Positions 45,471-55,297 of a stretch of 64,000 bases of DNA are shown in pieces. Below the pieces are notes generated by a model. The model was given only the letters and a program-made list of their open reading frames with translations. It searched no databases and was not told the DNA's origin. Location of the stretch: assembly GCA_001657395.1 (NCBI GenBank), contig LYSY01000003.1, forward strand, positions 568,996 to 632,995, in the 5' to 3' direction. Source of the stretch: Rhodospirillales bacterium BBD 1991-14 (GTDB taxonomy: Bacteria > Pseudomonadota > Alphaproteobacteria > Kiloniellales > Kiloniellaceae). A program made the position numbers and the translations under genes. How positions within the stretch are numbered: the stretch's first letter is position 1; each line of letters starts with the position of its first letter.

Positions 45471-46664
45471 TCAGGCCTTCAACGCCAGTTCCAGATCCTC
45501 GATCAGGTCGGCAGGGTCTTCCAGGCCGACGGAAAGCCGCAAGAGGCCGTCGCCGATGCCCTGAGCGGCGCGGTCCTCCGGCGAGAGGCGCTGATGGGTG
45601 GTGGTGGCCGGGTGGGTGATGAGGCTCTTGGCATCGCCCAGGTTGTTGGAGATGTCGATCACCTCCAGCGCGTTCAGGAAACGGAAAGCGCGCTCCTTGC
45701 CGCCCTCCAGGTCCAGCGCGACCATGGTGCTGGCGCCCTTCATCTGGCGCTTGGCCAGGTCCGCCTGGGGATGGCTGGCGAGGCCGGGATAGAACACCCG
45801 GGTGACGCCGGGCTGGGCCTCCAGGAACTCCGCCACCGCCAAAGCATTCGCGCAGTGGCGCTGAACCCGCAGATCCAGGGTTTCCAGGCCTTTCAGCATG
45901 ACCCAGGCGTTGAAGGGGCTCATGGAGGGGCCGGTGTGGCGGTAGTAGTTCTGCAGGTGGTCTTTGATGAAGGCCTCGCTGGAGAGGATCGCGCCGCCCA
46001 TGCAGCGCCCCTGCCCGTCGATGTGCTTGGTGGCGGAATAGACCACCACGTCGGCGCCGAAGTCGAGCGGGCGCTGCAGCATCGGCGTGGCGAAGACATT
46101 GTCCACCACCACCGAGGCGCCGGCGGCATGGGCCAGATCGCTCACCGCCTTCAGGTCGATGACCTCCAGCGTCGGGTTGGAGGGCGTCTCCAGGAACACG
46201 CAGGTGGTTGGCTTCGACAGGGCGGCTTCCCAGGCCTCCATGTCCGTACCGTCGACCAGCAGCGTCTCGATGCCGTAACGCGGCAGCATCTCGGCAACGA
46301 TGTAGTGGCAGGAACCGAAGAGTGCGCGTGAGGCGACCACCCGGTCACCGGCCTTGAGCTGGCAGATCAGGGCGGCAAAGACCGCGCCCATGCCGCTGGC
46401 GGTCGCGCGGCAGGCCTCGGCACCCTCGAGCAGGCGCAGGCGGTTTTCGAACATGGCGACCGTGGGGTTGGCGTAGCGCGAGTAGACGAAACGCTCCTTG
46501 TCGCCCTTGAAGGCGGCCTCCGCCTCCTCCGCCGAAGAGTAGACATAGCCGGAAGTCAGGTAGAGCGCTTCGCTGGTCTCGTCGAAAGCGCTGCGCGCCT
46601 GGCCGCCGCGCACCAGCTCGGTCTGCGGCCGCCAGCGCCGCGTTCTGTTGGAATCTTTGGGCAC
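45471..46664 (-). CDS. metZ: O-succinylhomoserine sulfhydrylase
   Basis: A 397-residue PLP enzyme of the Cys/Met metabolism family, making homocysteine from O-succinylhomoserine and sulfide. PLP Lys is in YSATKHIDGQGRCMGG; VVVDNVFATPMLQRPLDFGADV, RATASGMGAVFAAL and TSGYVYSSAEEAEAAF are typical of MetZ. Length is standard. A rhodanese gene lies just upstream on the same strand, as often seen with metZ, and the pair may serve sulfur assimilation. Confidence 0.93.
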   Translation of the reverse strand: MPKDSNRTRRWRPQTELVRGGQARSAFDETSEALYLTSGYVYSSAEEAEAAFKGDKERFVYSRYANPTVAMFENRLRLLEGAEACRATASGMGAVFAALICQLKAGDRVVASRALFGSCHYIVAEMLPRYGIETLLVDGTDMEAWEAALSKPTTCVFLETPSNPTLEVIDLKAVSDLAHAAGASVVVDNVFATPMLQRPLDFGADVVVYSATKHIDGQGRCMGGAILSSEAFIKDHLQNYYRHTGPSMSPFNAWVMLKGLETLDLRVQRHCANALAVAEFLEAQPGVTRVFYPGLASHPQADLAKRQMKGASTMVALDLEGGKERAFRFLNALEVIDISNNLGDAKSLITHPATTTHQRLSPEDRAAQGIGDGLLRLSVGLEDPADLIEDLELALKA

Positions 46665-46727
46665 CTCTTCGTTTCCTTCCTGCCCTTGCCTTGCCCTTGC
46701 CTTGCCCGTGTCGGTTCCGGCCCGGCC

Positions 46728-47150
46728 TCAGCCCTGGGCCCAGGGCAGCCCGGCCACCTTCCAGCCGCCCACGGAGCCACGGTGCAGATCGCCGTTGCGG
46801 TCGCCCTCGAAACCCTCGGCCACGTTGTAGCAGGGCCCGAAGCCGGAGGCGGTGAGCGCCATGGCCGCCGAGCGCGAGCGCGCGCCGGAGCGGCAGATCA
46901 GCAGCACAGGCTGGTCCTTTTCAACACCGCGGCCCGCCACCTCTTCCACGAAGGCCGCGTTCATCCCCATGTCCGGAAAGCTCTGCCAGGACACGCAGAT
47001 GGTCTCCTTGCCCAGGCTGTCCAGCCGCGGCAGGCCGACGAAGTTCCACTCCGGCAGGGTGCGCACATCGACCAGAACCGCCTTGGGGTTCTCCTTCAGA
47101 AGCTCCCAGGCCTCCGCCGGGCGCAGATCGCCCGCATAGCCGTCTTGCAT
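46728..47150 (-). CDS. Rhodanese-like sulfurtransferase
   Basis: A 140-residue single rhodanese domain. The active-site loop is LLICRSGARSRSAAMAL with the sulfur-carrying Cys; VLVDVRTLPEWNFVGLP is the CH2A-type motif. The ATG at 47150 has AGAGG five bases upstream; the frame continues upstream without homology. It is 63 nt upstream of metZ, so the two are probably one operon and the protein may supply or relay sulfane sulfur. Confidence 0.9.
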   Translation of the reverse strand: MQDGYAGDLRPAEAWELLKENPKAVLVDVRTLPEWNFVGLPRLDSLGKETICVSWQSFPDMGMNAAFVEEVAGRGVEKDQPVLLICRSGARSRSAAMALTASGFGPCYNVAEGFEGDRNGDLHRGSVGGWKVAGLPWAQG

Positions 47151-47282
47151 AACGCCTCTCCCAATTGATCGCCGGGCCCCGGGCGCCTGCGGCCTCTCCT
47201 GCGCCATGGCCCAAGACCCCTTTCGGGGCAGGCGAGTTTAGGCATCCCACCACCGGACGCAACCGCCTTTGTACAGCGAAAG

Positions 47283-48935
47283 CTAAGAAGCAACCCCGTA
47301 GTCGCCGGCGGAAAGCAAGGTCGTGGGGTGAAGGCGGAAGCCCTTCACGCGCTTCGACATCACCGTCACCACAGAGAGCCAGGAGGGTTGTACCATAGGA
47401 CCGATTTCCTGCATCCGGGCCTGGACCTGGCGCAGCAGCCCCTGGCGCACCGCCGGATCCAGGGTCGCTTCCGCTTCCGTGAGAAGGGTATCGATGCGCG
47501 CGTCGGAAAAGCCCGTGCTGTTCCAGGGCACGCCGGAGCGGACCGTCAGGCCCAGAAGCATGAAGCCGAGCGGCCGCGGCGCCCACTCGACGAAGGCCAG
47601 CGGCACCTTGTCCCAGACCTCCCAGAAACGCGGCGCGGGCATCACCTCGATGGCGGCGCGGATGCCCGCCTCGGCATACTGCTCGACCATGGCCTGAACC
47701 GCCGAAAGCTCCCAGGCCGGCCAGGACTTGCAGCTGATCCGGATGTCGATGCCGTCCGGATATCCGGCCGCCGCCAACAGCCGGCGCGCCTCGTCAAGAT
47801 CGCGCCCCATCGGCGGCAGCGCGGCATAGTCCGGATGTGCGGGCGACACCAAGTGATGTTCGGCGGGAACGCCGAACCCGCGCAGCGCCAGCCGCGTGAT
47901 CGCATCCGGGTCGAGTGCCAGGCGCATCGCCCGGCGTACGCGCACGTCGTCGAAGGGCGGCATGTCGACCTTCATCTGCAAGAGCGCGGTGGCCGTCGTC
48001 GCGGTCCGGTGGACCTCAAAACCAGGATTGTCGGCGAGGCCTTCGGCGACCGCGTAGTCGCAACGGTCGAGGCCGTCGACCTGACGCGACACCAGGGCCG
48101 CCGCTGCGGCATTGGGATCGTCCCCCAGGTCGATCAGCCGCAGTTCGTCCAGGCAGGCGGCAAAGGTGGAGCGGCCATGCTGGGCCTGCAGGACCGCACC
48201 TTCGCCAACCGCAAAGTCGGCAAGCGCGAAAGGGCCGGTCCCGTTGGCACCCACACCGAAACGGCCGCCCTCGTCGGGATCCAGCATCACGTTGGTGTAG
48301 TGGAAGAGGTGTTCGGGCACCGCCACCTGCGGGCGCCTGAGGTTCAGTCGGACATGGAAGTCGTCGACCTTCTCGATTGCGGCAGCATCCCAGAGCGCCG
48401 GCCCGTCGCAGGCGTCGCAGGGCCCGTCGGCCAGCAGGTATGATTGCATCAGACCGTGTGCTGAAGAGCCGGTTGCAGGGTCGAGCAGCCGGCGCAGGTT
48501 CCAGATGACGTCGTCGGCCGTGAAGACGCGGCCGCTGTGCCAGGTCACATCGCGCCGCAGAAACAGATCCCAACTGCGCAGATCCGGCGAAACCGACCAG
48601 GAAGACAAAAGCTTGGGGCGCGTCACACTGTCAAAGCCGGTCCAGGTCAGGGGCTGACAGACCTGATGCACCAGGTTGGCTGCCGGCAGCCAGTTGAGTG
48701 CATGGGGATCGGCGACCGGTTGGATCCTCATGCCGAGGGTCAGGCGTCCGCCGCGGTGGCTCTCTGAGAGCAAAGCGGCTGCCGGCGCAGCCTTAAGGCC
48801 CGCCATCGCGTAGGCCGCCGCGGGGGCAAGTCCCAGCAAGGTCGCCCGGCGCAGAAAGGCCCGGCGACTCAAGGCGCCGTCCGCCAATCGCCGGCGCAAA
48901 GACCCGATCAGCGGGTGGTGATGGTCTCGATCCAT
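47283..48935 (-). CDS. Tat-exported family-5 ABC substrate-binding protein, orphan
   Basis: A 550-residue periplasmic binding protein of the DppA/OppA class. The signal is of the twin-arginine type (LSRRAFLRRATLLGLAPAAA), so it should be exported folded. Mature landmarks: LTLGMRIQPVADPHALNW, LRRDVTWHSGRVFTADDVIWNLRRLLD in two parts, and SDARIDTLLTEAEATLD. ATG 48935 follows GGGGAG at five bases; a GTG two codons earlier overlaps that site. No permease or ATPase gene is near, so its transporter is elsewhere. Confidence 0.87.
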   Translation of the reverse strand: MDRDHHHPLIGSLRRRLADGALSRRAFLRRATLLGLAPAAAYAMAGLKAAPAAALLSESHRGGRLTLGMRIQPVADPHALNWLPAANLVHQVCQPLTWTGFDSVTRPKLLSSWSVSPDLRSWDLFLRRDVTWHSGRVFTADDVIWNLRRLLDPATGSSAHGLMQSYLLADGPCDACDGPALWDAAAIEKVDDFHVRLNLRRPQVAVPEHLFHYTNVMLDPDEGGRFGVGANGTGPFALADFAVGEGAVLQAQHGRSTFAACLDELRLIDLGDDPNAAAAALVSRQVDGLDRCDYAVAEGLADNPGFEVHRTATTATALLQMKVDMPPFDDVRVRRAMRLALDPDAITRLALRGFGVPAEHHLVSPAHPDYAALPPMGRDLDEARRLLAAAGYPDGIDIRISCKSWPAWELSAVQAMVEQYAEAGIRAAIEVMPAPRFWEVWDKVPLAFVEWAPRPLGFMLLGLTVRSGVPWNSTGFSDARIDTLLTEAEATLDPAVRQGLLRQVQARMQEIGPMVQPSWLSVVTVMSKRVKGFRLHPTTLLSAGDYGVAS

Positions 48936-48980
48936 GGCCACTCCCCAGCCAAGAGGATAGTCTTATCGTGGGGAATTTCC

Positions 48981-49003
48981 AGTCGCCGCTGAACGTGGCG
49001 ACT
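48981..49003. repeat. Hairpin downstream of the mechanosensitive channel gene
   Basis: AGTCGCC (48981-48987) and GGCGACT (48997-49003) form a 7-bp stem around a 9-nt loop, 12 nt after the stop of the minus-strand channel gene. No T-run follows on that strand, so it is at best a weak terminator. Confidence 0.4.
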
Positions 49004-49014
49004 AGGCCGACCGC

Positions 49015-51594
49015 TCAGGTAGATCCATCGGAGTCCGGGCTTTCCGAGCCCAGGACCCTGGGATCTGGAGCCTTCGAATCGCCGGAGCGGGCCTTGGGGC
49101 CGGCAGCTTCGGGTCCCGACCCGAAGTGCGGGTCAACGGGCGCTTCCGCCGCCGGGGCAGCGGCGCCGGACTCCGCCATGTGAACGACACGTTGCGGGAA
49201 GGGAATCTCGATCCCGGCCTCGCGGAACTGCCGATCGATCTCGAACCGCAGGTCGCTGCCGATCAAGAGCCGATAGCTCACTTCGTTGGTGAAGCAGCGC
49301 AGTTCGAAGTCGAGGCTGCTGTTGCCGAAGTTCATGAACAGCACGTGGGGCTCCGGCGAGGTCAGCACCTGCTCGTGGCGCTGCGCGCAGCCAAGCAGGA
49401 TCTCCTTCACCTTCTCCACATCCGATCCGTAGGCGACGCCGACCGGCACTTCGATGCGGCCGTAGTGATCCTTGTGGGTCCAGTTGATCACCGGGGTCGA
49501 GATGAAGTCCGAGTTGGGAATGATCACAGAGGCGCGCTGAAAGGTCTGCAGTTCGGTGGAGCGCACGGTGATCTGCTTGACGAAGCCCTCGTTGGCACCG
49601 ACCACAACCCAGTCGCCCACCTTGATCGGCCGTTCGATGAGCAGAATGATGCCCGAAACGAAGTTGCTGACCACGGTCTGCAGGCCGAAGCCGATGCCGA
49701 CGGATAGCGCACCGGCGATGAGGGCGATGTTGGACAGGTCGATGCCCAGCGCCGAGATGCCGAACATCGTCGCGAGGATGATCCCCAGGTAGCCGAAGCC
49801 GGCGGCCAGCGAGTGCTGGACTCCGGAATCGAAGCCGGACTCGGGCAGGACCCGGTTGCGCAGGAACCTCTGGAAAAGCCGCGTCAGGAGAAGCACGACG
49901 GCAAAGACGATCGCAGCCGCGAAGACGTCGGCGAGAGAGATGGTCACGCCGCCGATGGAGATCCCCGTTGCCAGCCGGCGCGCCTCGGTCCAGAACTCGC
50001 CGAAAGGCGACGACCATATGGAGGCGATCAGCACTGCACCGACCACGGCGAAGACTGCATCCAACAGCATGCGCAACCAGAACTTGATCCGTCTGCGGGC
50101 GACGTGGCGGAGCGCCAGGTACTCGGTCATGAATCCGGAGCGCAGGTAGACGCCCACGAGTTCGCGGCCCAGGCCGCGCAGGATCACGAGCCCGCCCAGG
50201 CTGATGGCGCTGAGCACGAGGTTCGAAAGCAGGAAGTCGCCGAGATCAGCATAGCCGATCAGGGAAGCCAGAACGCTGGCAACCGCCAGCAGCATGACCA
50301 TGCGCCGGACCAGCCCCCAGAAGCTCGACTGGATCACCGTCTGTGGCATGCTTTGCACGCCGTCCTCACCCGCGACTTCTTCGGCGGCCATGAGCCAGCG
50401 GCTGCGCCGCGTCATGTCGATCAGCACCAGTGCCGGCAGGGCGTTCAACACAAAGGTCGCCAGCGAGAAATAGGTGTCGGTGACGCCGATCTGCCTGTGC
50501 GCCTCGGTCATGAAGATTTCGACCGCGAAGAACGCTGCCAGCAGGGTGAAGCGGCGCCCGAGAACCCGGGCATTATCCGGCGAAACGTTCAACAGGCGCC
50601 ACTGCGGCATGTCTGGCGAGAGCACCGCGTAGGGCAGCGCCCAGGCCAGCGAGAAGAAAATCATCACGGCGAAGAAAAGCGCCAGCAGCGCCCAGAACAG
50701 GCTGCGCTCAGCAGCGCCGCTGGAGACCGCCAGGTAGAGCAGGCCGCCGAACATGAGCGCCGGAACGATGCCCCGGGCCGCGGCATTGGCGATGCCGGCG
50801 ATCAGGCGAAGCCCATAGCTGGGCTCCGAGAGAGTTGGGTTGCGGTCGTATCGCTTCAGCAGCCAGCGCCGCAACAGCCAGCCGACCGCGACCGCAAGAA
50901 CGAGCAAAATCGCGACTCGGGTGGGAACCGCCGCGCGCCGCTCCTCATCCTCCAGGCTCTGCCACCATATGACCGGCGAGCGGGCAATCTTCCCCAGGAC
51001 ATCGAAGAACTCCGGCACGCCGCGAGACCAGGTGTCCGGCGACCAGGGGAAGGGATAGACGCGGAACAGCGCCTCGAAGCGCTTCTGTTGCGACAGCGAG
51101 CCAACGAGACGGTCCAGTTCATCGGCCCGGACGATCGAGAGATTGGCCTGAGCGACGCGGGCGCGCAGACCCTTCAGCTCGTCCTCGATCTCTTGGCGCT
51201 GTGCCGCAAGTTCCTCGTCCTCCGCGGCCGCCTCGGGCGGAGGCGCAGGCCCCAGGACTTCGAGCCTCCTTTCCAGATCGCCGATACTGTCTTCAGCGAC
51301 ACTTTTGATCTCGCTGGCTTCGCGGCGGACGCGGGCGGTGACATCGAGAAAGCTGCGGGCGTCCTCGGCCGTGGTGTCGGCGCGCCGGAGCTGCTGCTCG
51401 ACAAGATCGAGCGTGCGGGTCCACTGGCCGGCCAGCACCGATGAGGTCTCCGGGCCGGTCGTCGACTGCGCCGGGGCGGGCTGCGGAAGGAAGAGGACCA
51501 GCGCCAGAACGGCGGCACAAAGCACGTCAAGAGCAGCAGGCAAACGCAAGGCTGTCACCTCTTCCGGCGAAGGGCGGTCGCAAAAACCTAGCAT
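49015..51594 (-). CDS. Large mechanosensitive ion channel (MscS superfamily, DUF3772-type N-terminus)
   Basis: An 859-residue inner-membrane protein. The N-terminus has a signal-like segment LDVLCAAVLALVLFLPQPAPA, then a periplasmic coiled-coil domain (about 45-200, the DUF3772 region), then about ten transmembrane helices. The MscS core is at about 610-800: LIAGALSVGIGFGLQTVVSNFVSG is the pore helix, followed by the beta domain VGDWVVVGANEGFVKQI. It opens under membrane tension to release solutes. ATG 51594 is used, but a TTG at 51549 with GAGG upstream is an alternative start. The tail is Pro/Glu/Ser-rich. Confidence 0.9.
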   Translation of the reverse strand: MLGFCDRPSPEEVTALRLPAALDVLCAAVLALVLFLPQPAPAQSTTGPETSSVLAGQWTRTLDLVEQQLRRADTTAEDARSFLDVTARVRREASEIKSVAEDSIGDLERRLEVLGPAPPPEAAAEDEELAAQRQEIEDELKGLRARVAQANLSIVRADELDRLVGSLSQQKRFEALFRVYPFPWSPDTWSRGVPEFFDVLGKIARSPVIWWQSLEDEERRAAVPTRVAILLVLAVAVGWLLRRWLLKRYDRNPTLSEPSYGLRLIAGIANAAARGIVPALMFGGLLYLAVSSGAAERSLFWALLALFFAVMIFFSLAWALPYAVLSPDMPQWRLLNVSPDNARVLGRRFTLLAAFFAVEIFMTEAHRQIGVTDTYFSLATFVLNALPALVLIDMTRRSRWLMAAEEVAGEDGVQSMPQTVIQSSFWGLVRRMVMLLAVASVLASLIGYADLGDFLLSNLVLSAISLGGLVILRGLGRELVGVYLRSGFMTEYLALRHVARRRIKFWLRMLLDAVFAVVGAVLIASIWSSPFGEFWTEARRLATGISIGGVTISLADVFAAAIVFAVVLLLTRLFQRFLRNRVLPESGFDSGVQHSLAAGFGYLGIILATMFGISALGIDLSNIALIAGALSVGIGFGLQTVVSNFVSGIILLIERPIKVGDWVVVGANEGFVKQITVRSTELQTFQRASVIIPNSDFISTPVINWTHKDHYGRIEVPVGVAYGSDVEKVKEILLGCAQRHEQVLTSPEPHVLFMNFGNSSLDFELRCFTNEVSYRLLIGSDLRFEIDRQFREAGIEIPFPQRVVHMAESGAAAPAAEAPVDPHFGSGPEAAGPKARSGDSKAPDPRVLGSESPDSDGST

Positions 51595-51753
51595 GCAGCG
51601 CCCGGCCGGGGAAACCGCGGGCCGGGCGACGCTAAGCCGGGCGCATACGCCACGCCGCCGCCGAAACAGCCCCCGAAATCAGCGATTGATCGGGATACCC
51701 GGTCCGGCGCGCCGGCAGCGTATCAGGTTCGGATCAGGCGCCCGCGGCTCGGT

Positions 51754-52482
51754 TCAAGGATAGTCGCAGCGGTCGGCCGTTACGGAGAGAAAGCCCCGGG
51801 CGCCGGGCAGAAAGGTGAAGCGGTACTCGTCGTCGCCGACGATGATGGAGCGGTGCAGCGGCAGCGCCCCCTCTGCTGTCACGGACTTTCCGCCCAGCTC
51901 CGTAAAGGCGATCTTTACGGGCTGGTTGGGATCGAACCAGGCCTCGATGTTTCCGCCGGGGTCGCGCGCCGCCGTTCCGCTGGCCGTGACCGTAATGCTG
52001 CGGTCGGCGAAGCTGACGGCATCGTTCGCCCCCTTCTGCAGGGAAGTGGTGACGATGAAGCGCTTGGTCTGCGGCGTCTCGTCGCAGATGCGCGGTTTCT
52101 GTGCCGTAGAAACCAGGAAAGCGAGTCGCTCCTGATCGGCGCCCGCATCCAGCTTCTGCTGCACGAGGCTCATCAACTCGCGGACGAAGCCCGTCGGAAC
52201 CTCGCGCTCGTAGCGCGCCTGCCAGGCGGCAATGGACTCCTTGGACTTCGCCAGCTCGCTGGCCAGGGCAGCGGACTGCCGCTCCAGCCCGCCGACTTCC
52301 TCTGTGAGCTCGGCGATGCGCTGCTCGGCCTTCGTTACATCGCGGGCGGCAAGCTGGGCACCGATGCGGTAGGAGTAGGCACCGGCCGCAACGATGGCGA
52401 TCAGGGCCAGCGACCACTTGGTCACGGCCCACCAGAAGCGCCGGCGGCGGCGCTGGCGGTTTTCGTGTAGGCCTAAAGACAT
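51754..52482 (-). CDS. Hypothetical single-pass membrane protein with coiled coil
   Basis: A 242-residue protein I do not recognise. A basic N-terminus (ENRQRRRRRFWW) precedes one membrane helix WSLALIAIVAAGAYSYRIGA; residues 50-90 form a coiled coil (VTKAEQRIAELTEEVGGLERQSAALASELAKSKESI, one helix). The C-terminal half is predicted beta-rich: FIVTTSLQKGANDAVSFADRSITV and HRSIIVGDDEYRFTFLPGARGFL, ending in CDYP. The topology suggests a periplasmic domain. It lies 159 nt upstream of the channel gene on the same strand. Confidence 0.7.
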   Translation of the reverse strand: MSLGLHENRQRRRRRFWWAVTKWSLALIAIVAAGAYSYRIGAQLAARDVTKAEQRIAELTEEVGGLERQSAALASELAKSKESIAAWQARYEREVPTGFVRELMSLVQQKLDAGADQERLAFLVSTAQKPRICDETPQTKRFIVTTSLQKGANDAVSFADRSITVTASGTAARDPGGNIEAWFDPNQPVKIAFTELGGKSVTAEGALPLHRSIIVGDDEYRFTFLPGARGFLSVTADRCDYP

Positions 52483-52806
52483 ACCGTTCGGTACTCTCGC
52501 TTGTTCATGCTACCTCCCGCTCCTGGGTCCGGTCTCTGGCGGCAGATTGGGACGGCGATCCTCAACCGACCGGCAAGACAGCCGCCGGTTGCCTGAGCCG
52601 CCAAGCTAAGCACTTGAAATCGCGTGCTCTTTGATCGAGATGGGAGCATCTTCTACCACCACGCCAGGGGCCAGGCAAGCCGGCGGACGCCGAAACGCCC
52701 GGCCTTCCAGGCTTTAAGGGTCGTTAACGAAACCTTACCGCATAGCGCTGTAGAGTGACAAAAGTGAGGCACAACAGTTTCGTCGGAAAGGCCCGCCGGG
52801 CAAAGC
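52483..52806. promoter_or_regulatory. Divergent spacer with a CtrA-like site
   Basis: A 324-nt gap between two divergent small genes. At 52724-52738 the sequence TTAACGAAACCTTAC fits TTAA-N7-TTAA apart from the last base, as in the CtrA sites of alphaproteobacterial cell-cycle promoters. It is about 70 nt upstream of the plus-strand gene at 52807. The rest holds no gene, repeat or terminator that I can support. Confidence 0.35.
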
Positions 52807-53043
52807 ATGAGCAAGTCATCGGACGATCCCCGCCGTCAGCTCCTGCGGCAGCTGAGCGCCCTGCGCGGTCGTATCGATCCGCAGGCGATCAATCACTTTC
52901 TGCGCAAGGTGGACGGTTGGGAGCCTTATGACCGCGAGGCCGCCGGAGAGGCCGTACGGCAGTTTCTGGCGACCCGTCAGGACGGCGGCAAGTTCCAGGA
53001 ACGTCTGCGCCATGAGCTGACGAAGAAGGACGGGGAAGAATGA
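52807..53043 (+). CDS. Small hypothetical protein
   Basis: A 78-residue charged helical protein I do not recognise: SKSSDDPRRQLLRQLSALRGRIDPQAINHFLRKVDG, then EAAGEAVRQFLATRQDGGKFQERLRHELTKKDGEE. There is no membrane segment, Cys or known motif. The ATG has only a weak purine stretch upstream. Codon use and GC match the neighbours, which supports a real gene. A CtrA-like site lies about 70 nt upstream. Confidence 0.55.
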   Translation: MSKSSDDPRRQLLRQLSALRGRIDPQAINHFLRKVDGWEPYDREAAGEAVRQFLATRQDGGKFQERLRHELTKKDGEE

Positions 53044-53125
53044 ACCTGGACTGACGTCCGGCGTTCGGCGAGCATCGGCAGCAATACAAACTGCAGCACC
53101 AAAGAAAATTCGGGAGCCGCCGCCG

Positions 53126-53767
53126 ATGCCGTTCGAAGTCTGGTTCGCCTTCCTCCTCGCCGCCGCCGTCGTCATTGCAATTCCCGGCCCCACGAATCTG
53201 GTGGTGGTTGCCTACACGCTGCGCCGCGGGCGCAGAGCCGGGCTGACGACGGTTCTGGGCGTGCTGCCGGGGATCGCCACCACGATGATGCTGTCCTTCG
53301 CCGGCCTGGGCGCCCTGCTTGCAGCCTCGGCGGAGGTCTTCACCGCCGTAAAGTGGGCCGGCGCGGCCTACCTCATCTATCTCGGCGTCCGTCAGTGGCG
53401 GGCCGCAGCGGCGCCGGCGGACCTGCCGGGTTCGGATGACCGATCCGGCGCAGACGACAGCAACGCGCAGGGGCGCATGCTGCGCGATGCCTTTCTGGTC
53501 ACCCTGCTGAACCCCAAGGGCATCATCTTCTTCTCCGCCTTTTTCCCGCAGTTTCTCGATCCCGGACGCCCCGTGCTGCCGCAGATGGCCCTTCTCGGCG
53601 CCACCTTCCTGCTGCTGGTCCTGCCGATCAACTCCGCCTACGCCGTGATGGCCGGCGCGCTCAGAAGCCGGCTGGCCGAGGCCGCCTGGCGCCGCCTGCT
53701 GAACCGCATCGGCGGCGCGCTGCTGATCGGCGCCGGCCTCTTCACGCTCACGCTACGGCGGAGCTAA
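53126..53767 (+). CDS. LysE/RhtB-family amino acid exporter
   Basis: A 213-residue inner-membrane protein with about six transmembrane helices. The family start (FAFLLAAAVVIAIPGPTNLVVVAYTLRRGRRAGLTTVLG, in two halves) contains the conserved IPGP motif; NPKGIIFFSAFFPQF is the second landmark. It exports amino acids or derivatives such as homoserine lactones or threonine; the substrate cannot be told. Stands alone, 82 nt after the small gene at 52807. Confidence 0.9.
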   Translation: MPFEVWFAFLLAAAVVIAIPGPTNLVVVAYTLRRGRRAGLTTVLGVLPGIATTMMLSFAGLGALLAASAEVFTAVKWAGAAYLIYLGVRQWRAAAAPADLPGSDDRSGADDSNAQGRMLRDAFLVTLLNPKGIIFFSAFFPQFLDPGRPVLPQMALLGATFLLLVLPINSAYAVMAGALRSRLAEAAWRRLLNRIGGALLIGAGLFTLTLRRS

Positions 53768-53795
53768 ACGCGGTGCGCGGGAATACGGGCTGCGG

Positions 53796-54197
53796 TCACA
53801 CGCTGGCTTTGCGCGGTTTGGAGAACTCCTGGAACCATTCGGTCAGAACGGTCTCGTCAACTTCGCTGGCCGCCAGACCGACGATCATCTTGACGATGGC
53901 TGTCTCTTCCGGTTCGAAATCATAACCGTTGATGCTCAGAAAGACGGCACCCGCCAGGATGCCGCTGCGCTTGTTGCCATCGACAAAAGGATGGTTGCGG
54001 ACAATGCCGAGGATGTACTCCGCTGCCAATGCAAAGGGCGACGCATTGTCCTCATAGGCCGCGCGATTACGTGGCCGCGCCAGCGCACTTTCCAGCAAAC
54101 CGGGATCGCGGATTCCATCGCTTCCGCCGAAGCGGGCGATGGACTCGCGGTGGAACGCCTCCACCATAGCCTGGGTCAGCCATCGATAGTCCGTCAT
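53796..54197 (-). CDS. doc: Death-on-curing (Doc) family toxin
   Basis: A 133-residue Fic-fold toxin. The active motif is HPFVDGNKRSG, which fits the Doc consensus HxFx(D/N)(A/G)NKR; Doc enzymes phosphorylate elongation factor Tu and stop translation. The N-terminus YRWLTQAMVEAFHRESIARFGG and RDPGLLESALARPRN are typical. Its ATG overlaps the upstream antitoxin stop by four bases (ATGA), the usual toxin-antitoxin coupling. Confidence 0.92.
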   Translation of the reverse strand: MTDYRWLTQAMVEAFHRESIARFGGSDGIRDPGLLESALARPRNRAAYEDNASPFALAAEYILGIVRNHPFVDGNKRSGILAGAVFLSINGYDFEPEETAIVKMIVGLAASEVDETVLTEWFQEFSKPRKASV

Positions 54198-54418
54198 TCC
54201 GCAAGCTTCTTCATGGCGCTTGGATAGCGCCGCATGAAGTCGCCGGCGGCCTCCAGGGCCTCGGCGAAATCGGGATCGAAGGGGGTGAGTTCGATGCCTT
54301 CGCGGGTCTTCACGACGTATAGACTGTCGCCTTCCTTCAGGCCCATCGCCTTCACATGCTCTGAAAGAGTCACGCCCAGGGAGTTTCCGATCTTTCGGAT
54401 TTTCACGGGTTCGGCCAT
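54194..54418 (-). CDS. AbrB/MazE-type antitoxin paired with Doc
   Basis: A 74-residue protein with a swapped-hairpin AbrB DNA-binding domain: VKIRKIGNSLGVTLSEHVKAMGLKEGDSLYVV, then a C-terminal helix EALEAAGDFMRRYPSAMKKLAE likely to bind the toxin. The ATG at 54418 starts this domain exactly; the frame is open 20 codons upstream over the operator. Doc toxins more often pair with Phd-type antitoxins, but AbrB-type partners are also known. Confidence 0.85.
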   Translation of the reverse strand: MAEPVKIRKIGNSLGVTLSEHVKAMGLKEGDSLYVVKTREGIELTPFDPDFAEALEAAGDFMRRYPSAMKKLAE

Positions 54419-54468
54419 GGCATACGGTCCTGCTGAGGTGGAAAACGCGCCCGGATCATAGCCCGCAG

Positions 54469-54488
54469 AATTATACATTTGTATAATT
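54469..54488. promoter_or_regulatory. Palindromic operator of the toxin-antitoxin pair
   Basis: AATTATAC and GTATAATT form a perfect 8-bp inverted repeat with a 4-nt spacer, AT-rich and 51 nt upstream of the antitoxin start. It overlaps a likely -10 element (TATAAT on the minus strand), so binding of the AbrB-type antitoxin would shut off the operon. Confidence 0.7.
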
Positions 54489-54502
54489 ATTTTGCAGCGA
54501 TC

Positions 54503-55293
<791 letters not shown>

Positions 55294-55297
<4 letters not shown>

